Of a DNA stretch of 64,000 bases, positions 17,318 through 25,425 are shown in pieces. Each line of letters opens with the position of its first letter. Within the stretch, counting starts at the first letter, position 1. The stretch covers positions 1 to 64,000 of the forward strand of contig NZ_JAVREH010000013.1 of NCBI RefSeq assembly GCF_031845305.1. Direction: 5' to 3'. The DNA comes from Jatrophihabitans_A lederbergiae. GTDB lineage: Bacteria; Actinomycetota; Actinomycetes; Mycobacteriales; Jatrophihabitantaceae. The notes beneath the pieces were generated by a model, which was not told where the DNA came from, did not search any database, and was given only the letters and a program-made list of their open reading frames with translations. Position numbers and translations under genes: made by a program.

Positions 17318-17331
17318 TTGCATCGCTGCAA
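17318..17331. promoter_or_regulatory. Candidate LacI operator upstream of the sugar-import operon
   Basis: TTGCA-TCGC-TGCAA has perfect five-base arms. It lies 53 bases upstream of the binding-protein start, within a 349-base gap separating that gene from the divergent lacI. A second site with 11 of 14 positions shared (comparing best orientations) precedes the GH2 gene. The rest of the gap, about 280 bases towards lacI, shows nothing else recognisable. Confidence 0.5.
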
Positions 17332-17614
17332 TAGCGCTCCGGTAAAGACTTTCCGAAGACCCCGGCAACTTCCTTGCATCGTGGTAATGACGGGCTGACC
17401 CAGCCAGCGGCCGACCGGCCTGATGTTCGCCCACGCCACCTGCCAGTCGCCTGTGCAGACCCCTCCGCCGTATCGTTCCCGAAGCCGAAGGTGACGCCAG
17501 GATTGCGCCGGGCTTCACCTGCGATGCGCGAGCTGGCCCAACCGAACGAATCGGAACGACCGTTCGACCGGCCAGACGTGGACCGACTATCCGAGCCCAT
17601 GAGAGAGTGAAGCG

Positions 17615-18625
17615 GTGGCCGTCACTCTGCGCGATGTTGCTGCGCTTGCCGGCGTCTCGCCACGGAGCGTGTCCAACGTCGTCAATGACTTCCGCTACGT
17701 CTCCCCCGCGATGCAGGCGAAGGTCCGGGCGGCTCTGGACGAGCTGGACTACAAACCGAACCTGCTGGCCCGCGGGCTGCGCCAAGGGCGCACCGGCACC
17801 ATCGCCTTGCTCCTTCCAGAGATCACCGTGGCGTACTTCAGCGAACTCGCCCACGAGATCGTCGAGCGCGCAAGCCAACTCGGCATCACCGTCATGATCG
17901 ATGAAACCAGCGGCGCACCGAATCGCGAACTCGCGCTCCTCGAGGTCGCGATGCGTTCCAGCTGGGTCGACGGCGTATTGCTCAGCACGCTCGGCCTGAA
18001 CGGAGCGGCGCTCGCCGGGGTCAAGTCAGACGTTCCGGTGGTGCTACTGGGCGAACGAACGGCCAAGTCGGCACTGGACCACGTCGGCATCGACAACGTG
18101 CGCGCGTCCAGAGACGCTGTGCAACATCTCATCGACTCAGGCCGGCACCGCATCGCCGCGATCGGCGGAAGCCACGCCCCGTCCGACATGACCTCCCGCC
18201 TGCGGTTGAAGGGCTACCGGGCAGCGCTTCGAGCCGCAGGACTTCCCACCGAGGACTACCTCTACGCGCGCACCCCGAAATACCGGCGAGGAGACGCGGC
18301 GGTCGCCGTGCGTGCGCTTCTCGCTCATCCGGAGCCGCCGGACGCTCTGTTCTGCTTCAGCGACGAGCTCGCGATCGGCTCACTTCGAGAACTGTACGAG
18401 CAAGGTTTGCGGGTGCCATCAGACATCAGCGTCGTGGGATTCGACGACATCGAGGAGTCGCGCTTCACCACGCCGTCGCTCACCTCCATCAGCCCCGACA
18501 AGCACCAGATCGCGAGCACCGCCCTCGAGACGCTCATGGCCCGCATAGCCGGCTCGGACCTCAGGCCCCGCGCCCTGCAAGTCGGCTACCAGCTCCTCGC
18601 CCGGGAAAGCAGCACTCGTCAGTAG
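17615..18625 (+). CDS. LacI-family transcriptional regulator of sugar uptake
   Basis: A 336-residue LacI/GalR repressor. The helix-turn-helix starts at residue 4 (LRDVAALAGVSPRSVSNVVN) with a hinge (ALDELDYKPNLLARGLRQGRTG). The effector domain ends normally with DDIEESRFTTPSLTSISPDK. The GTG start has purine-rich GAGAG upstream. It sits between the importer operon (divergent) and the GH2 glycosidase (same direction, 206 bases downstream). Paired operator-like sites on both sides suggest it controls both until a sugar ligand releases it. Confidence 0.93.
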   Translation: MAVTLRDVAALAGVSPRSVSNVVNDFRYVSPAMQAKVRAALDELDYKPNLLARGLRQGRTGTIALLLPEITVAYFSELAHEIVERASQLGITVMIDETSGAPNRELALLEVAMRSSWVDGVLLSTLGLNGAALAGVKSDVPVVLLGERTAKSALDHVGIDNVRASRDAVQHLIDSGRHRIAAIGGSHAPSDMTSRLRLKGYRAALRAAGLPTEDYLYARTPKYRRGDAAVAVRALLAHPEPPDALFCFSDELAIGSLRELYEQGLRVPSDISVVGFDDIEESRFTTPSLTSISPDKHQIASTALETLMARIAGSDLRPRALQVGYQLLARESSTRQ

Positions 18626-18768
18626 GCTGCCCACAGTCAAGCTGCGCATACCTGACCACGGAGTTCCGTGCTCGGCCCCTGCTTCCGCCCCACCGCTGAG
18701 ATGCTCTCGCCGATGCCGGACCGGCGTGACGGATTTCTTGTGCTCGAGCGTGTCGAGGTCACCGCGCC

Positions 18769-18792
18769 ACGTTTCTTGCCACGCTTCTTGCC
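18769..18792 (+). repeat. Two 12-bp tandem direct repeats upstream of the GH2 gene
   Basis: ACGTTTCTTGCC is followed at once by ACGCTTCTTGCC, differing at one base, and then by a partial third copy (ACGTTGC) that forms part of the candidate operator. The repeats may be an extended binding site or simple duplication. Confidence 0.6.
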
Positions 18793-18824
18793 ACGTTGCA
18801 AATCATCTTTCGGCAGGGCAGTAT
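18788..18824 (+). promoter_or_regulatory. Candidate operator and promoter of the GH2 glycosidase
   Basis: TTGCCACGTTGCAA (18788-18801) resembles the site in front of the importer operon. Its right half contains TTGCAA (18796-18801), which stands 17 bases from CAGTAT (18819-18824), a fair -35/-10 pair. Transcription would then begin at about the ATG at 18832 (leaderless). Repressor bound here would cover the -35 element. Confidence 0.45.
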
Positions 18825-18831
18825 GGCCGCT

Positions 18832-20718
18832 ATGAACAGCACCGGCCATCGGCTCGCAACCACCCTGGATGGCTCCTATCCCCGTCCTCAGCTCGTTCGG
18901 CCCGCCTGGCTCGACCTGGGAGGGGCGTGGGGCTTCGCCTTCGACGACGCCGACGTCGGGCGCGGGCAGTCGTGGTACGCGCCGGACGCTTCGTTCGACG
19001 GAGCGATCGTTGTCCCGTTCCCCCCGGAATCGAGCGCGTCGGGCGTGGGCGACCCCGGGTTCCACCCCGTCGTCTGGTACCGCCGGCAGCTCGACCCCGC
19101 GGATCTTCAGGCAGCAGGTCTGGGCGTACAAGGCGAGCGCATGATGCTGCACTTCGGCGCGGTTGACTACCGCGCCGACGTGTGGCTGGCGGGGCAGCAC
19201 CTGGGACACCACGAGGGCGGCCACACCCCGTTCGCATTCGACGTCACCGACGTGCTGGCACAGCAACCACATCGTGCCTGGTCCCTCGTCGTACGCGCCG
19301 CCGACGATCCTCACGACATCGCCCAACCCCGCGGCAAACAAGACTGGCAGGAACAGCCGCACGGCATCTGGTATGAGCGAACCACCGGCATCTGGCAACC
19401 AGTCTGGCTCGAGGCCGTGCCGCAGACCTTCATAGCGGCGGTCGGCTGGTCCTGCGACCTACCGGCCGCCACGGTGGAGCTGGCACTGGAACTCAGCAGG
19501 CGCCCCGTTGGCCCGGTGACGGTGACGGTGAACATCGAATTCGCCGGCGAACCTCTGGCCCAAGTGCAGTTCACACAGCATGAACCGCGAACGCGGACAA
19601 CCATCAGCTTGCAAGGACAGACGAACGGCCAGGCCTACGAGGCGCTCCTCTGGTCGCCGGAGAAGCCACGGCTACTAGATGTCACCTTGCGCGTCGTCTT
19701 CGCCGACGGGACCAGCGACGAAATCCAGTCCTACCTCGGCCTTCGCACCGTCGGCTGGGCGGATGGCCATTTCATGCTCAACGATCGGCCCTATTACCTT
19801 CGAGCGGTCCTGGATCAAGGCTACTGGCCAGACACCCACCTCGCCGCCCCCGACGCGCAAGCCTTGCGCGACGAGGTGCAGCTGATCCAGAACCTCGGAT
19901 TCAACTCAGTCCGCATCCACGAGAAGGTGGAGGATCCACGATTCCTGTACTGGACCGACCGCCTCGGCATCCTCGTCTGGGCAGAGAGTCCCAGTGCCTA
20001 CGAGTTCTCCCCCACAGCCGTCACCAGGACGACCCGCGAATGGGTCGAGGTCATCAGGCGCGACGAGTCGCACCCGTCTCTCGTCATCTGGGTGCCCCTG
20101 AACGAAAGTTGGGGGGTCCAGCACATAGCCCACGACCCTCGACAACTGGACTACGCCCGCGCGCTCTACCACCTGACCAAGAGCCTGGACCCGTCACGAC
20201 CGGTCATCACCAATGACGGCTGGGAACACGCCGACTCCGACCTCTGGACGATCCACGACTACGGCGTCAGCGGCGACGAGCTCAAAGCCAACTACCTGGA
20301 CCACCATGCGGTCGATGACCTGATGTCAGGCGTCGGACCGCTCGGTCGGCGGATGAAGCTGCTGGACCTGCCAGACCGCGGGCAACCGGTGGTCGTGTCG
20401 GAATTCGGGGGGATCAGCTATGCCCCGGCGAACCCCGGCAAATCCTGGGGCTACGTCACCGCCGCCAAGGACACACACTTCGAAGACCTCCTCCGCGACC
20501 TGTTTCAAGCCCTTCAGTCCAGCCCCGTGTTGGCAGGTTTCTGCTACACCCAACTCACCGACACCGGTCAGGAGGCCAACGGCCTCACCGACACCCAACG
20601 GCGCCCGAAGCTTCCCCTTGCCACCATCCGGGCGATCGTGCTCGGCGAAAGCCTCGACATCAGCTGGCACCGACGGCCTAAGCGGGCCGTCGAACAGGTC
20701 AGCATCCCGAAGGAGTGA
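18832..20718 (+). CDS. Glycoside hydrolase family 2 enzyme
   Basis: The 628-residue protein has the GH2 layout: N-terminal jelly-roll sugar-binding domain (about residues 20-190), an immunoglobulin-like domain (about 195-310) and a TIM-barrel catalytic domain. The acid/base glutamate is Glu425 in PLNESW and the nucleophile Glu524 in VVSEFGG. No signal peptide is seen, so it acts in the cytoplasm on imported glycosides. Beta-galactosidase, beta-glucuronidase and beta-mannosidase all occur in this family and I cannot choose. The ATG at 18832 suits a predicted leaderless transcript; an ATG three codons earlier with GGCAGGG four bases upstream is equally possible. It fits with the LacI gene and sugar importer. 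Confidence 0.9.
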   Translation: MNSTGHRLATTLDGSYPRPQLVRPAWLDLGGAWGFAFDDADVGRGQSWYAPDASFDGAIVVPFPPESSASGVGDPGFHPVVWYRRQLDPADLQAAGLGVQGERMMLHFGAVDYRADVWLAGQHLGHHEGGHTPFAFDVTDVLAQQPHRAWSLVVRAADDPHDIAQPRGKQDWQEQPHGIWYERTTGIWQPVWLEAVPQTFIAAVGWSCDLPAATVELALELSRRPVGPVTVTVNIEFAGEPLAQVQFTQHEPRTRTTISLQGQTNGQAYEALLWSPEKPRLLDVTLRVVFADGTSDEIQSYLGLRTVGWADGHFMLNDRPYYLRAVLDQGYWPDTHLAAPDAQALRDEVQLIQNLGFNSVRIHEKVEDPRFLYWTDRLGILVWAESPSAYEFSPTAVTRTTREWVEVIRRDESHPSLVIWVPLNESWGVQHIAHDPRQLDYARALYHLTKSLDPSRPVITNDGWEHADSDLWTIHDYGVSGDELKANYLDHHAVDDLMSGVGPLGRRMKLLDLPDRGQPVVVSEFGGISYAPANPGKSWGYVTAAKDTHFEDLLRDLFQALQSSPVLAGFCYTQLTDTGQEANGLTDTQRRPKLPLATIRAIVLGESLDISWHRRPKRAVEQVSIPKE

Positions 20719-20839
20719 TCACATGGTCGGCGTGGCGCCAAACAGATCCTCACTTCGGATGGCGGGGTATTACGGTGGGACACGAAGACCTCCAGAAAGT
20801 GCGCTCCCGAGACAGCTCGCACTTCACCAACGTCCGTGG

Positions 20840-21475
20840 TCAGCACACCGGCACGGTTAACAGGTGGTCGACGAGGCGGGTGAGGTAGGCGTCGTCGACG
20901 CCGCCGATGCCGAACAGCAAGCGCAGGTAGATCGGGGCCAGGATGCCGTCCAGGACGTCGGTGTAGTCCAGCGGCGGCTCGCCGCGCTCGGCCGCGCGGT
21001 CGAGCATCGTCTGGAGCTGGGCGCCGCGAGCGGCCAGGAACGGCAGCCGTGGGTCGGCACTGTCGGTGGCGGCGCCGCTGGCGGTGGTGGCGTGGCTCGC
21101 GTTGTCGGCGGCGGTGCTGTTCGCGCTGTCGGCGGCGGTGAGGACGGCGCGCAGAAAGGCGAGACCGTCGGGGCGGCCGACGTCGGCGGCGGCCTGGCTC
21201 GCGTAGCTGAACAGGTCGTTACGCAGCGAACCGGTGTCCGGGATCGGCGACTGGGCGCTGACCCGGCTGACGGCGACGTCCAGCACCAGGGCCTCAACTG
21301 TCCCCCAGCGCCGGTAGAGACTGGTCGGGTGCACACCTGACCGAGCTGCAACCTCGGCGACGGTTACCCCCTCGACCCCCTCCTCGGACAGCAGCTCCGT
21401 CACCGCCTGGTGCACCGCCGCACGGACCCTCGCACTGCGGCCACCGGTGCGCCGATTCGCTCCTCTACCTTGCAT
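20840..21475 (-). CDS. TetR-family transcriptional regulator
   Basis: A 211-residue TetR protein with an N-terminal helix-turn-helix (about residues 17-63; GVTVAEVAARSGVHPTSLYRRWG) and a C-terminal ligand domain of the TetR_C group (LDYTDVLDGILAPIYLRLLFG). Between residues about 115 and 140 there is a low-complexity Ala/Ser/Thr/Asp stretch, which looks like a recent loop expansion. It is divergent from a DUF2306 membrane protein with 128 bases between starts, and an inverted repeat lies directly before it. The usual arrangement is a repressor controlling the divergent membrane gene and itself. Confidence 0.92.
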   Translation of the reverse strand: MQGRGANRRTGGRSARVRAAVHQAVTELLSEEGVEGVTVAEVAARSGVHPTSLYRRWGTVEALVLDVAVSRVSAQSPIPDTGSLRNDLFSYASQAAADVGRPDGLAFLRAVLTAADSANSTAADNASHATTASGAATDSADPRLPFLAARGAQLQTMLDRAAERGEPPLDYTDVLDGILAPIYLRLLFGIGGVDDAYLTRLVDHLLTVPVC

Positions 21476-21485
21476 CAGTCGACCT

Positions 21486-21507
21486 TAGCGCAAGAATCGT
21501 TGCGTTA
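21486..21507. promoter_or_regulatory. Candidate TetR operator
   Basis: CGCAA-GAATCG-TTGCG forms a perfect five-base inverted repeat, extended outward by TA on both sides with one mismatch. It lies 11 bases upstream of the tetR start, facing the DUF2306 gene. Assignment to this TetR protein is by position. Confidence 0.5.
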
Positions 21508-21603
21508 GGTCCGGGCCCGGCGTACGGTCGGCTAAGTCAAGTCTCCTCTCCTTTGGAGTCGTTACGCCGCCGCTGCCGCCCTTCCTCACAGACAGGTCCC
21601 GTC

Positions 21604-22380
21604 ATGACAGCCACCACGCAGTCCCCACCCGTTCGGGTACGCACCGCCATCCCGTCCCGCGCCAGCAGGGGGAGCCGGATCCGCTGGGTCGTCGTAGCCC
21701 TGAGCAGTCTCGCCATCGTGGGCTACGTCGTCGCGATCTACGCCCAGGGCACCTTGGCGACCCTGTCGAAGACCGGCGCCGGACTGTCGACCACGTACGC
21801 CGACCGCCCCGTCGCGATCCAGGTAGCGTTTTACTGCCACATCACCTTCTCCGCGTTGGCGCTGGGCCTCGGCCCGCTGCAGTTCGTCACCGCCATCCGG
21901 CGCAGCCGCCCGCGGATTCACCGCTGGATCGGCCGGGTCTTCCTCGGCTCGGTCGCCGTCGGATCGGTCGCCGCGTTCACCATGTCGTTCGTCAGCTCAG
22001 CCGCCTTCGACGGCTTCTTCGGGTTCGGCACGCTGGCGCTGCTATGGGCGTGGACGGCGTGGCGCGGCTACACCTCCGCTCGGGCGCACGACTACGCCAG
22101 CCACCAGGCCTGGATGATCCGCTGCTTCGCCCTCACGTACGCCGGGGTCACCCTGCGTGCCTGGTTCGGCGTCCTCATCGGCGTGCAGCTGCTGTTCGCG
22201 TCCGGACCGGTCGACAGCAACCATGTGCTGGACACCGCGTACGCCGTCCTGCCGTTCCTTTCCTGGCTGCCCAACCTGGTTGTGGCCGAGCTGCTGCTGC
22301 GCCGCCGCGGTCTGCCCTCGCTCGCCCTGTCCCCCTCACCGACGGCCCCCGCCGGGACCAGCCGGAGCCTTGCGGACTGA
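21604..22380 (+). CDS. DUF2306 membrane protein
   Basis: A 258-residue integral membrane protein of the DUF2306 family, function unknown. About six helices are predicted: near residues 27-47, 75-95, 112-132, 137-155, 176-198 and 215-235. Conserved family features are the histidine in FYCHITFSALALGLGPLQF, HRWIGRVF and the SHQAWMIRCFALTYAGVTLR segment; such intramembrane histidines suggest a cofactor site, but this is not established. The ATG was chosen as the first start with hydrophobic continuity. It is divergent from tetR, whose operator candidate lies in the shared gap. The following 257 bases before the protease contain nothing recognisable. Confidence 0.85.
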   Translation: MTATTQSPPVRVRTAIPSRASRGSRIRWVVVALSSLAIVGYVVAIYAQGTLATLSKTGAGLSTTYADRPVAIQVAFYCHITFSALALGLGPLQFVTAIRRSRPRIHRWIGRVFLGSVAVGSVAAFTMSFVSSAAFDGFFGFGTLALLWAWTAWRGYTSARAHDYASHQAWMIRCFALTYAGVTLRAWFGVLIGVQLLFASGPVDSNHVLDTAYAVLPFLSWLPNLVVAELLLRRRGLPSLALSPSPTAPAGTSRSLAD

Positions 22381-22637
22381 CCGGTGACTGCGGCATGAGG
22401 GGTGCACCCTGCACTCGCCACGTTGCTAACCGGCTGCCGCATTGACCTCGAAGCCTTGTCCGAATCGGACGTTACGTGCTAAACATGCCGTAGCTCGGCT
22501 TTGTTACCTCGCGATCACCCTGACTGCAGTCATCGCCTTGAGTGCGATTCAGGAGAGTTCGCGATCGGAACAGCAGTCCGCCGAGCCACTCTGGGCGCGC
22601 TACCCCCGGCCGCCCAGTCGCTGATAGGAGGCTCTAA

Positions 22638-23690
22638 GTGAGACCCACCAGTACCTCTCTGCGCACGGCCATGGCAGCCGTCGCGGTCACCACCGTAGCG
22701 GCAGGCGCCCTGCTCAGCGCCCCGTCGTCGCAAGCCGCCCCGACGCCCGTCGCCACCCCCGCCGCGGCAAGCGCGTTGGCCAGCCAACTAGGTGCGCGCT
22801 CAGCCGGCGCCTACGCGGACGCCGCCGACCACACCGTCGTCACCGTCACCGACGCCACGGCCGCCGACCAGGTGCGTGCGATCGGAGCGACTCCGGCACT
22901 CGTCAAGTACGGCGCCGCCACCCTGGCCGCGGTGACCAGTTCGCTGAACGCCTCCGCGCGGATCGTCGGAACCGCCTGGGCTGTCGACACGCGAGCCGAC
23001 CAGGTCGTCGTGTCCGTAGACCGGACCGTTACCGGCGCCAAGCTGGCCAAGGTCACCGCGGTGGCCGCCAAGTTCGGTGCCGCGGCCCGCATCGAACACG
23101 TGGCCGGAACGTTCAGCAAGCGCATCGCGGGCGGTGACGCCATCTACGGCGGCGGATACCGCTGCTCGCTCGGCTTCAACGTGCGTTCGGGCACCACCTA
23201 CTACTTCCTCACCGCCGGGCACTGCGGCAACAGCGCCTCCACCTGGTACTCCAACTCATCGCAGACCGCGGTGCTCGGCAACACCGCTGGCAGCAGTTTC
23301 CCCGGCAACGACTACGCGATCGTGCGATACAGCACCAGCACCGTTCCGCCCGGCGCCGTGGACCTGTACAACGGCACCTCGCAGGACATCACTACGGCGG
23401 CGAACGCCTACGTCGGCGAAGCGGTGAAGCGCAGCGGCAGCACCACCGGTGTGCACGGCGGCACCGTGCAGGCCGTCAACGCCACGGTGAACTACGCCGA
23501 GGGCGCGGTTTCGGGTCTGATCCAGACCAACGTCTGTGCTGAGGGCGGCGACTCCGGTGGCTCGCTGTTCAGCGGGACCACCGCGCTCGGTCTGACCTCC
23601 GGCGGCAGCGGCAACTGCACCTCCGGTGGCACGACCTACTTCCAGCCGGTCACCGAGGCGCTCTCGGTCTACGGCGTGAGCGTCTACTAA
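22638..23690 (+). CDS. Secreted alpha-lytic-protease/streptogrisin-type serine protease (S1)
   Basis: A 350-residue secreted protease precursor. A signal peptide (about residues 1-34, ending near SSQAAPT) precedes a propeptide of about 130 residues, which in this family folds the enzyme and is then removed. The mature chymotrypsin-like domain begins near IAGGDAIYGGG and has a complete triad: His195 (TAGHCGN), Asp225 (GNDYAIVRY) and Ser306 (GGDSGGS). Two Cys pairs (CSLG...GHC, VCAEGG...GNC) fit the conserved disulfides. The GTG start follows AGGAGG at an ideal spacing. It is a single-gene unit closed by a strong hairpin. A nutritional role outside the cell is likely. Confidence 0.94.
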   Translation: MRPTSTSLRTAMAAVAVTTVAAGALLSAPSSQAAPTPVATPAAASALASQLGARSAGAYADAADHTVVTVTDATAADQVRAIGATPALVKYGAATLAAVTSSLNASARIVGTAWAVDTRADQVVVSVDRTVTGAKLAKVTAVAAKFGAAARIEHVAGTFSKRIAGGDAIYGGGYRCSLGFNVRSGTTYYFLTAGHCGNSASTWYSNSSQTAVLGNTAGSSFPGNDYAIVRYSTSTVPPGAVDLYNGTSQDITTAANAYVGEAVKRSGSTTGVHGGTVQAVNATVNYAEGAVSGLIQTNVCAEGGDSGGSLFSGTTALGLTSGGSGNCTSGGTTYFQPVTEALSVYGVSVY

Positions 23691-23711
23691 CTCTCAAACC
23701 AACGTCGAACA

Positions 23712-23754
23712 CCACGGGCCGGTCGCTCTCGTATCTCGGGCGACCGGTCCGTGG
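23712..23754. terminator. Terminator between convergent protease and amidase genes
   Basis: Fifteen-base arms (CCACGGGCCGGTCGC and GCGACCGGTCCGTGG) pair with a single G-T type mismatch around a 13-base loop. Both flanking genes converge on it. Confidence 0.75.
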
Positions 23755-23781
23755 CGGCCTCGGTGCACGTCGACCTCGGAC

Positions 23782-25197
23782 TCAGCCGAGATAAGCAGTG
23801 GGCCGGTGTGTGCCAAGGGGCCGCGTGAGCTCCAGGGCATTGCCCACATCGAGTACCTTCTGCTCGCCCAAGGCCGGTCCGATTATCTGCATGCCTACCG
23901 GCAGGCCGTCCACGAGACCGCATGGCACCGACAGACACGGCAGTCCGAGCAGGCTGGCGGGGCCGACGAGGCGGATCATGCTGTCGATCGCGTTGACCTG
24001 CTGCCCGTTGACGAGTGCTGTGGACGCGCCGACCGCCGGTGTGCGGCTGCCCAGAGTGGGAGCCACCAGCACGTCGACGTCGGCGAACGTGCGATGCACC
24101 TCCCGCCTGAGCTGTCGCCGAATCTGCTGCGCCTGCAGGTAGTCGACGGCCGAAGGCAATTCGCCGCACTCCAGAAGCAACCGCACGTCGTCCCCGAAGT
24201 CTTCAGGACGGTCCCTGAGGTTGGCGTGGTGCACCGTGCTGGTCTCGGAGGTATCTATGACGGTGAGAGCGAACTCGGTGTGTCCGAGCCCGCTGATCGA
24301 TACCGCCTGGACCGTGGCGCCCCGGTGCCGGAGGGTGTCGATACTGTCCCAGACGCTCTGCGCAACCGCATCGTCCACGTCGGCGAAGTAGAAATCCTCC
24401 TCCACGCCGATGACGAGGCCCTCGCAGCCGTCCCTCAGAGATTTCGCCGTCAGGGTCGGTGGCAGCTCGAGCGATCCTGGATCGCGAGGATCGTGGCCGC
24501 TGATGGCGTCCAGCACGAGTGCGGCATCCCTGACGGTCCGGGTGATCGGTCCGACGTGGTCCAGGGTCCAGGCCTCGGGAAAGACACCGAAGCGGCTCAC
24601 CCGGCCGTACGTCGGTTTCAGGCCGACGACACCGCAGATGGCCGCGGGGATCCGGATCGATCCTGAGGTGTCGGACCCCAGAGCGGCCACCGCCATGTTG
24701 CTGGCGATCGCTGCCGCTGACCCGCCGCTCGATCCTCCAGGAGTCTTCGACAGGTCCCACGGATTTCGACAGGTTCCCCAGTGGGGATTGTCCGTGGTGC
24801 CTCCCAGCGCATATTCGTGCATGTTGGCCTTGCCCAAGAAAACCGCTCCGGCGCCCGTCAGACGGCTGATGACTCCCGCGTCACTGCTCGGGACGAAGTT
24901 CGCGTGGATCTTCGAGCCCATCGTCGTTCGCCTGTTCGCGATGTAGATGTTGTCCTTGATGGCCATGGGAATTCCGTGCAGCGAACCGCGGTAATGACCG
25001 GCGGCAATCTCGGACTCGGCTCTCTTCGCACTGTCGAGGGCATCATCGCCGTACACGTCGATGTACGCCTTCAGTTTTTCGTCGTGGCGCTGTACGGCGG
25101 CGAGCGCTGATGAGACGACGTCGACGGGCGAAACGTCGCGCGAGGCGATGAGCACCGAGAGCTCCGCGACAGAAAGTGCCGCGAGGTCACTCCGCAT
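23782..25197 (-). CDS. Amidase-signature family hydrolase
   Basis: A 471-residue amidase of the GatA/AtzF/FAAH-like superfamily, which hydrolyses carboxamides using a Ser-Ser-Lys triad. All three are present: Lys81 (MAIKDN), Ser156 in TPGGSSGGSAAA and Ser180 in GSDTSGSIRIPA. The full signature region and normal length argue for an active enzyme. It is the last gene of a minus-strand set with an APC permease and a small protein whose gene overlaps this start by 11 bases. It is not a GatA, since no GatB or tRNA context is present. The substrate is probably an amide or ureido compound imported by the permease. Confidence 0.92.
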   Translation of the reverse strand: MRSDLAALSVAELSVLIASRDVSPVDVVSSALAAVQRHDEKLKAYIDVYGDDALDSAKRAESEIAAGHYRGSLHGIPMAIKDNIYIANRRTTMGSKIHANFVPSSDAGVISRLTGAGAVFLGKANMHEYALGGTTDNPHWGTCRNPWDLSKTPGGSSGGSAAAIASNMAVAALGSDTSGSIRIPAAICGVVGLKPTYGRVSRFGVFPEAWTLDHVGPITRTVRDAALVLDAISGHDPRDPGSLELPPTLTAKSLRDGCEGLVIGVEEDFYFADVDDAVAQSVWDSIDTLRHRGATVQAVSISGLGHTEFALTVIDTSETSTVHHANLRDRPEDFGDDVRLLLECGELPSAVDYLQAQQIRRQLRREVHRTFADVDVLVAPTLGSRTPAVGASTALVNGQQVNAIDSMIRLVGPASLLGLPCLSVPCGLVDGLPVGMQIIGPALGEQKVLDVGNALELTRPLGTHRPTAYLG

Positions 25198-25375
25198 CCG
25201 GGCTCACCGCCGTCCACGTGATCGCGATCTCGCTGTCCGCCAAGGCGTGTTCATCGATCTGTGCACGCAGGAGCCGGATCTTCGTCCAGTACTCGCTGAG
25301 CGGCTGCCGGTCCTCGTCAGGCACAACGAGGTCTCGTCGGTGCACCAGGTGGAGCAGGTCGGCATCAGTGGACAT
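25187..25375 (-). CDS. Small hypothetical protein between permease and amidase
   Basis: A 62-residue acidic helical protein (MSTDADLLHLVHRRD at the start, LRAQIDEHALADSEIAITW near the end). I do not recognise a named family. Its position, stop codon inside the amidase start, recalls small partner proteins of amidases such as GatC or AtzG, which help fold or assemble the hydrolase; that is an inference from context only. The start has GGAG three bases upstream. An alternative ATG 18 codons earlier (25429) overlaps the permease stop as ATGA and would give 80 residues, with a Ser/Gly-rich N-terminus. Confidence 0.55.
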   Translation of the reverse strand: MSTDADLLHLVHRRDLVVPDEDRQPLSEYWTKIRLLRAQIDEHALADSEIAITWTAVSPDAE

Positions 25376-25425
25376 GCGCTCCGTTCCGCTCGTTGGGCCC
25401 GGTCCAGAACTTCCCGCGCTCGACG

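Noticed and set aside
16171..17334. Long plus-strand frame opposite the sugar-binding protein
   Set aside because: The minus strand carries a complete lipoprotein with Tat motif and lipobox; the plus frame is an antisense shadow.
23782..25197. Amidase as GatA of tRNA amidation
   Set aside because: No gatB, gatC or translation genes nearby; context is a permease-linked hydrolase.
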